Part shown: positions 5,845-9,033 of the stretch, one piece after another
How the letters are laid out: the number at the start of each line of letters is the position of its first letter
Numbering within the stretch: the first letter of the stretch is position 1
NCBI GenBank assembly: GCA_027717875.1
Contig: JALLOL010000089.1
Coordinates: 1 to 9,033, forward strand
Direction: 5' to 3'
Length of the DNA: 9,033 bases
Source: Acidobacteria bacterium AH-259-L09
GTDB taxonomy: Bacteria; Acidobacteriota; UBA6911; RPQK01
Notes under the pieces: model-generated
The model's input: only the letters and a program-made list of their open reading frames with translations
Database searches by the model: none
Told to the model about the DNA's origin: nothing
Program-made: the position numbers and the translations under genes

Positions 5845-8001
5845 ATGCACAATTTCCAAACATTAATAGTAGGCGCCTTGTGTCTCATCATCTTTTTCGG
5901 CTGCCAGAGCACAACAGACAAGGGTAGTGCGGTCCCGATGGCCAAGATTGTCCCCAAAAAGCTGGAGAAACACGGCCAGGTCCGCACGGACAACTATTAC
6001 TGGTTGAATGAGCGTGAGAACCCGGAGGTGATCAAGTACCTCGAAGCGGAGAACGAATACACCGAGGCGGTGATGGCCCATACCCGTGACTTGCAGGAGA
6101 CTTTATTTAAGGAAATCAAGGGGCGTATCAAACAAACGGATATGTCGGTCCCCTATAAACTGGAGGACTACTTCTACTACACGCGCTTCGAAGAGGAGAA
6201 ACAATATCCGATTTACTGCCGTAAGCGAGAGTCACTGGATGGCTCAGAGGAAATTTTGCTCGACGTAAATGTGATGTCGAAGGGACATGAATTCTTCAGG
6301 GTAGGGAGCAGGGCTGTGAGTTCAGGTCAGGACTTGCTCGCCTATTCTGTGGATACCGCCGGACGGCGCATTTACACCATTCATATCAAGAATCTCACGA
6401 GCGGCAAGCTCCTTGAAGATGTGATCCCCGGAGTAACGGGCAACATGGCTTGGGCCAATGATGATAAGACCCTGTTTTACGCGAAGCAGCATCCGACCAC
6501 GCTCCGCTCATACCGGATTTACCGCCACATCCTGGGAACGGAGGATCCTGCCAAAGACGAGCTGGTCTACGAGGAGACGGATGACACCTTTCGATGCTTC
6601 GTTTTCAAGACCAAGTCCAAGAAGTACGTCATGATCTCCTCCGTCCAAACACTCAGCACTGAATTCCGCTACCTGGACGCAGATAACCCAGCGGGGGCAT
6701 TTGCAGTCTTTTTGCCCCGGGAGAGGGATCACGAATACCAGGTCGATCACTATCGCGATTACTTTTACATCCGCACCAATGACAATGCCAAAAACTTTCG
6801 TCTAATGAAGACTCCTGTTGACAGCACCGGAAAAGAGAACTGGCGAGAGGTCATCCCGCACCGCAATGATGTTCTGCTGATGGACTTTGAGATCTTCAAG
6901 GATCATCTCGTGCTCGAGGAACGCAAGAACGGGCTAATTCAGATGCGGATCCGACCCTGGTCGGGAGCAGATGAACACTACCTGAATTTTGGTGAGCCCG
7001 CCTATCTGGCCTATACCACGGCTAATTTTGATTTAGAGACCCCCATCCTCCGTTATGGTTACACCTCCATGACCACTCCGAACTCGATCTACGATTACAA
7101 CATGCTGACCCGGGAAAAGATCCTGCTCAAGCGGGAGGAGGTCCTGGGTGGTTTTGATTCGAAGAATTACCAAACCGAACGGTTGTTTGCCGCGGCCAGG
7201 GACGGGACAAAGGTCCCCATTTCCATCGTCCACCGAAAGGGCGTCAAGAAGAACGGAAAGAACCCACTTCTGCTGTACGGCTACGGCTCCTACGGCGCCA
7301 GTCTGGATGCCACCTTTAGTTCTCCACGGTTGAGCCTGATCGATCGCGGCTTCATCTATGGCATCGCTCACATCCGCGGAGGGCAAGAGCTTGGCCGACA
7401 ATGGTACGAGGACGGAAAGCTCTTGAAAAAGAAGAATACGTTTACCGATTTTATTGACTGTGCCGAGTATCTCATCCGGGAGCAGTACACCAGCAAAGAC
7501 CGGCTGTTCGCGCAGGGCGGGAGTGCAGGGGGTCTGCTGATGGGCGCCGTCCTGAACCTGCGTCCAGACCTCTTTAAGGGCGTGGTTGCTGCCGTACCCT
7601 TCGTGGATATCGTAACCACAATGCTCGACGAGAGTATCCCGCTCACCACCAGCGAATACGACGAATGGGGAAATCCGAATGAAGAGAAGTATTACGACTA
7701 TATTCTTTCCTACTCACCTTATGACAACGTAGAAGGCAAGGACTATCCCAACATCCTGGTTACCACCAGTCTTCAAGACTCGCAGGTCCAATACTGGGAG
7801 CCGGCAAAATGGGTGGCCAAGCTGCGTGCCAATAAGAGCGACCAGAACCGACTCTTACTGAGAACAAAAATGGAGGCCGGGCACGGTGGCGTCTCCGGAC
7901 GCTATAAGCGTCACAGGGAAACCGCGTTTATGTATGCTTTCATCTTGGATGTTGCGGGCATCAGGAGGGTTCGGGTCAGCAGGCTAGGAAAGGAAACTTA
8001 A
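5845..8001 (+). CDS. Oligopeptidase B-like S9A serine peptidase with a lipoprotein signal
   Basis: A 718-aa prolyl oligopeptidase-family (S9A) enzyme closest to oligopeptidase B (PtrB), which cleaves peptides after Arg or Lys. The N-terminal part, from KKLEKHGQVRTDNYYWL to about residue 420, is the beta-propeller domain; the C-terminal part is the alpha/beta-hydrolase. The triad is intact: S560 in GGSAGGLLMG, D645 in LQDSQVQYWEP and H680 in EAGHGGVSGR. The P1-selecting acidic pair of enterobacterial OpB (Glu576/Glu578) appears here as E604 and D606 in TSEYDEWGNP. An unusual N-terminus, MHNFQTLIVGALCLIIFFGC, ends in a lipobox-like FFGC with Cys20, so the enzyme is probably a lipid-anchored periplasmic protein, whereas E. 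coli PtrB is cytosolic. ATG 5845 lies 9 nt after AGAGG; ATG 5839, two codons upstream in the same frame, is equally possible. The 3' end overlaps the opposing membrane-protein gene by 18 bp. Confidence 0.92.
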   Translation: MHNFQTLIVGALCLIIFFGCQSTTDKGSAVPMAKIVPKKLEKHGQVRTDNYYWLNERENPEVIKYLEAENEYTEAVMAHTRDLQETLFKEIKGRIKQTDMSVPYKLEDYFYYTRFEEEKQYPIYCRKRESLDGSEEILLDVNVMSKGHEFFRVGSRAVSSGQDLLAYSVDTAGRRIYTIHIKNLTSGKLLEDVIPGVTGNMAWANDDKTLFYAKQHPTTLRSYRIYRHILGTEDPAKDELVYEETDDTFRCFVFKTKSKKYVMISSVQTLSTEFRYLDADNPAGAFAVFLPRERDHEYQVDHYRDYFYIRTNDNAKNFRLMKTPVDSTGKENWREVIPHRNDVLLMDFEIFKDHLVLEERKNGLIQMRIRPWSGADEHYLNFGEPAYLAYTTANFDLETPILRYGYTSMTTPNSIYDYNMLTREKILLKREEVLGGFDSKNYQTERLFAAARDGTKVPISIVHRKGVKKNGKNPLLLYGYGSYGASLDATFSSPRLSLIDRGFIYGIAHIRGGQELGRQWYEDGKLLKKKNTFTDFIDCAEYLIREQYTSKDRLFAQGGSAGGLLMGAVLNLRPDLFKGVVAAVPFVDIVTTMLDESIPLTTSEYDEWGNPNEEKYYDYILSYSPYDNVEGKDYPNILVTTSLQDSQVQYWEPAKWVAKLRANKSDQNRLLLRTKMEAGHGGVSGRYKRHRETAFMYAFILDVAGIRRVRVSRLGKET

Positions 8002-8286
8002 GACCAGGCAGATTCCCAAGCCGATCAAAATACATGGGATGGCAAAAACCAGCAGTAATGGCAGCGTTACCGCCAGCCCCACTATTCCGATCACAACCAG
8101 AATTGGCACAATAATCGCGAACAGGATGGAAAACAGCCCTGCCCCAATCCCGAGGAGGATCTTAAAGGGAAGCGCCAGCGCCCAAAAACCAATCTTGAAG
8201 AAAAGGACTAAAGCCTTCAGAGCAATCACCGCCAGGACAATGCCTCCGACAAACAGTGCAGCCAAAAAAATCAGAGTCTCGAACAT
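7984..8286 (-). CDS. Small, very hydrophobic membrane protein of unknown function
   Basis: A 100-aa protein, not recognised as any named family. It is almost entirely hydrophobic, with only four charged residues (E3, K24, K31, K42), and can form three to four membrane helices, roughly 4-22, 25-45, 48-75 and 78-99, with glycines and prolines between them. The lysines cluster in the first half, which suggests those loops face the cytosol. It is supported by a good ribosome binding site on the minus strand: GGGAGGG (complement of 8291-8297) lies 4 nt before the ATG. The plus-strand frame over the same bases lacks such support. It ends inside the last codons of the peptidase gene. It lies 137 bp downstream of the ferritin gene on the same strand and may be read from the same transcript. 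Confidence 0.7.
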   Translation of the reverse strand: MFETLIFLAALFVGGIVLAVIALKALVLFFKIGFWALALPFKILLGIGAGLFSILFAIIVPILVVIGIVGLAVTLPLLLVFAIPCILIGLGICLVLSFLS

Positions 8287-8423
8287 ACTTCCCTCCCGCC
8301 TAGCCTGGTTCCCATCCGGAAAGTCGGGGCCCAGCTGATGTCAGAGGCCGCGAACGTAAGCTAGCAACTAATACGCAACAACTGCCCCGAAAAGTTCATG
8401 ATCAGCGCCAATGGGCAGGCCAC
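8287..8423. other. Gap between ferritin and the small membrane-protein gene
   Basis: 137 bp between two minus-strand genes. I saw no clear terminator for ferritin and no convincing promoter for the membrane protein, so read-through is possible. Confidence 0.4.
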
Positions 8424-8921
8424 TTACGGATTGCGCTCTCGGGAACCCAGCTGCCGATCGATCATAAGCAAGGCCCCTGGCGCATTTTGGACCATTTTCA
8501 GCTTTTCCAGGATATCGCTGGCGGCTTTTTCCTCCTCTACCTGTTCCCTGATAAACCACTGCAGCTCCACTTCAGTAGCGTAATCATTTTCATCTTTTGC
8601 AGTCTTGTAAAGACGATGAATCATCTTCGTGACCTGCTGTTCGTGCTTCAGGGTTTGCTCAAATATGTCCCGCGGAGATTTGAAACTAGAAGGAGGTTTG
8701 TCAATCCCCTCAAGAAAAACTCGACCACCCCGCTCGTTGAGGTAGTCGAAGAACTTCATAGCGTGTTCCCTTTCTTCTTCGCTTTGCACTCGCATCCAAT
8801 GTGCAAAGCCTGAAAGGTCAATTTCCTCACAGTAGGCTGCCATCGAAAGGTAGAAATGAGAGGAGTAAAATTCACTCTGAATCTGTTCATTAATGCCCTT
8901 TCCAATTTTCTTGCTTAGCAT
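8424..8921 (-). CDS. ftnA: Non-haem ferritin, iron storage
   Basis: A 165-aa bacterial ferritin, the same length as E. coli FtnA. It should assemble into a 24-subunit cytosolic shell that oxidises Fe(II) and stores iron as a ferric mineral. The di-iron ferroxidase centre is complete and in E. coli numbering: E17, E50 and H53 in the EEEREHA motif, E94, Q127 and E130. The third-site ligands E49, E126 and E129 and the conserved Y24 are also present. No haem-ligand methionine pattern of bacterioferritin (Bfr) is evident, and the sequence does not look like Dps. The start at 8921 is supported by GAGGAAGG (complement of 8932-8939), about 10 nt upstream. It is transcribed towards the small membrane protein. 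An iron-responsive control site is expected from the family, but none was recognised with certainty upstream. Confidence 0.96.
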   Translation of the reverse strand: MLSKKIGKGINEQIQSEFYSSHFYLSMAAYCEEIDLSGFAHWMRVQSEEEREHAMKFFDYLNERGGRVFLEGIDKPPSSFKSPRDIFEQTLKHEQQVTKMIHRLYKTAKDENDYATEVELQWFIREQVEEEKAASDILEKLKMVQNAPGALLMIDRQLGSRERNP

Positions 8922-9033
8922 GTTTTCTTATCCTTCCTCATTAGTTCTCGTTCTTTTCTAACCCCACAATCCCGATTGATTAAAGATAACATAACTGACT
9001 ATGGACTTTCGCTGCATGGCCGGCCCGGGCGAG
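8922..9033 (-). promoter_or_regulatory. Ferritin upstream region with a short palindrome
   Basis: These 112 bp precede ferritin on the minus strand and should hold its promoter. The plus-strand dyad CAATCCCGATTG (8967-8978; 5-bp arms around CC) lies 45 bp before the start codon, next to an AT-rich stretch (8979-8995) suited to a -10 region. It does not match a Fur, PerR or IscR box that I can name. No convincing -35/-10 pair was picked. The window ends in GC-rich sequence with GGCCGG/CCCGGG dyads. Confidence 0.2.

Noticed and set aside
7033..7401. 122-codon minus-strand open frame inside the peptidase gene
   Set aside because: Lies antisense to the conserved S9A sequence and has no independent support.
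8039..8338. 99-codon plus-strand open frame opposite the small membrane protein
   Set aside because: No good ribosome binding site and a composition typical of an antisense shadow; the minus-strand frame has a strong ribosome binding site and coherent membrane helices.

Overview
The window looks like an ordinary chromosomal segment from a Gram-negative bacterium with moderate GC. An outer-membrane TolC-type channel and a lipoprotein signal peptide support the Gram-negative call. The gene style (TolC-family protein with an extended N-terminus, lipoprotein-type S9A peptidase, intergenic GAGTTCTGAGTTTT-type repeats) fits Acidobacteriota or a related soil/groundwater lineage. That placement is inference, because no marker gene is present.

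Layout. Positions 1-1190 hold no convincing gene. They contain a short candidate element with terminal inverted repeats (1-190), a perfect 17-bp-arm hairpin (176-214), a palindrome (792-808), a group of DnaA-box-like motifs (835-889) and two tandem 22-bp units that each carry a palindrome (1012-1055). At 1211-1323 lies the remnant of a TetR/AcrR-family repressor, reduced to its DNA-binding N-terminus, with a 16-bp operator-like palindrome just upstream. Five genes follow or face it: a TolC-family outer-membrane protein (1421-3097, +), a Gfo/Idh/MocA oxidoreductase (3261-4301, +), class II fumarase fumC (4327-5718, +) and an oligopeptidase B-type S9A serine peptidase with a lipoprotein signal (5845-8001, +). 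Facing these on the minus strand are a 100-aa, almost wholly hydrophobic membrane protein (7984-8286), which overlaps the peptidase tail-to-tail, and a ferritin FtnA (8424-8921).

How the genes relate. The broken TetR plus TolC resembles what is left of a repressor-controlled efflux operon whose regulator, and perhaps pump genes, were lost. The oxidoreductase and fumC are 25 bp apart with good ribosome binding sites and are probably co-transcribed, although no shared pathway is obvious. The gaps before the oxidoreductase and before the peptidase carry the same simple-sequence repeat family. The ORFs of both genes stay open upstream into the repeats, so their starts need care.

I found no convincing new multi-gene system. 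The points most worth a second look are the decayed TetR/operator in front of the orphan TolC gene, the surface-anchored form of a normally cytosolic peptidase, and the non-coding repeats.
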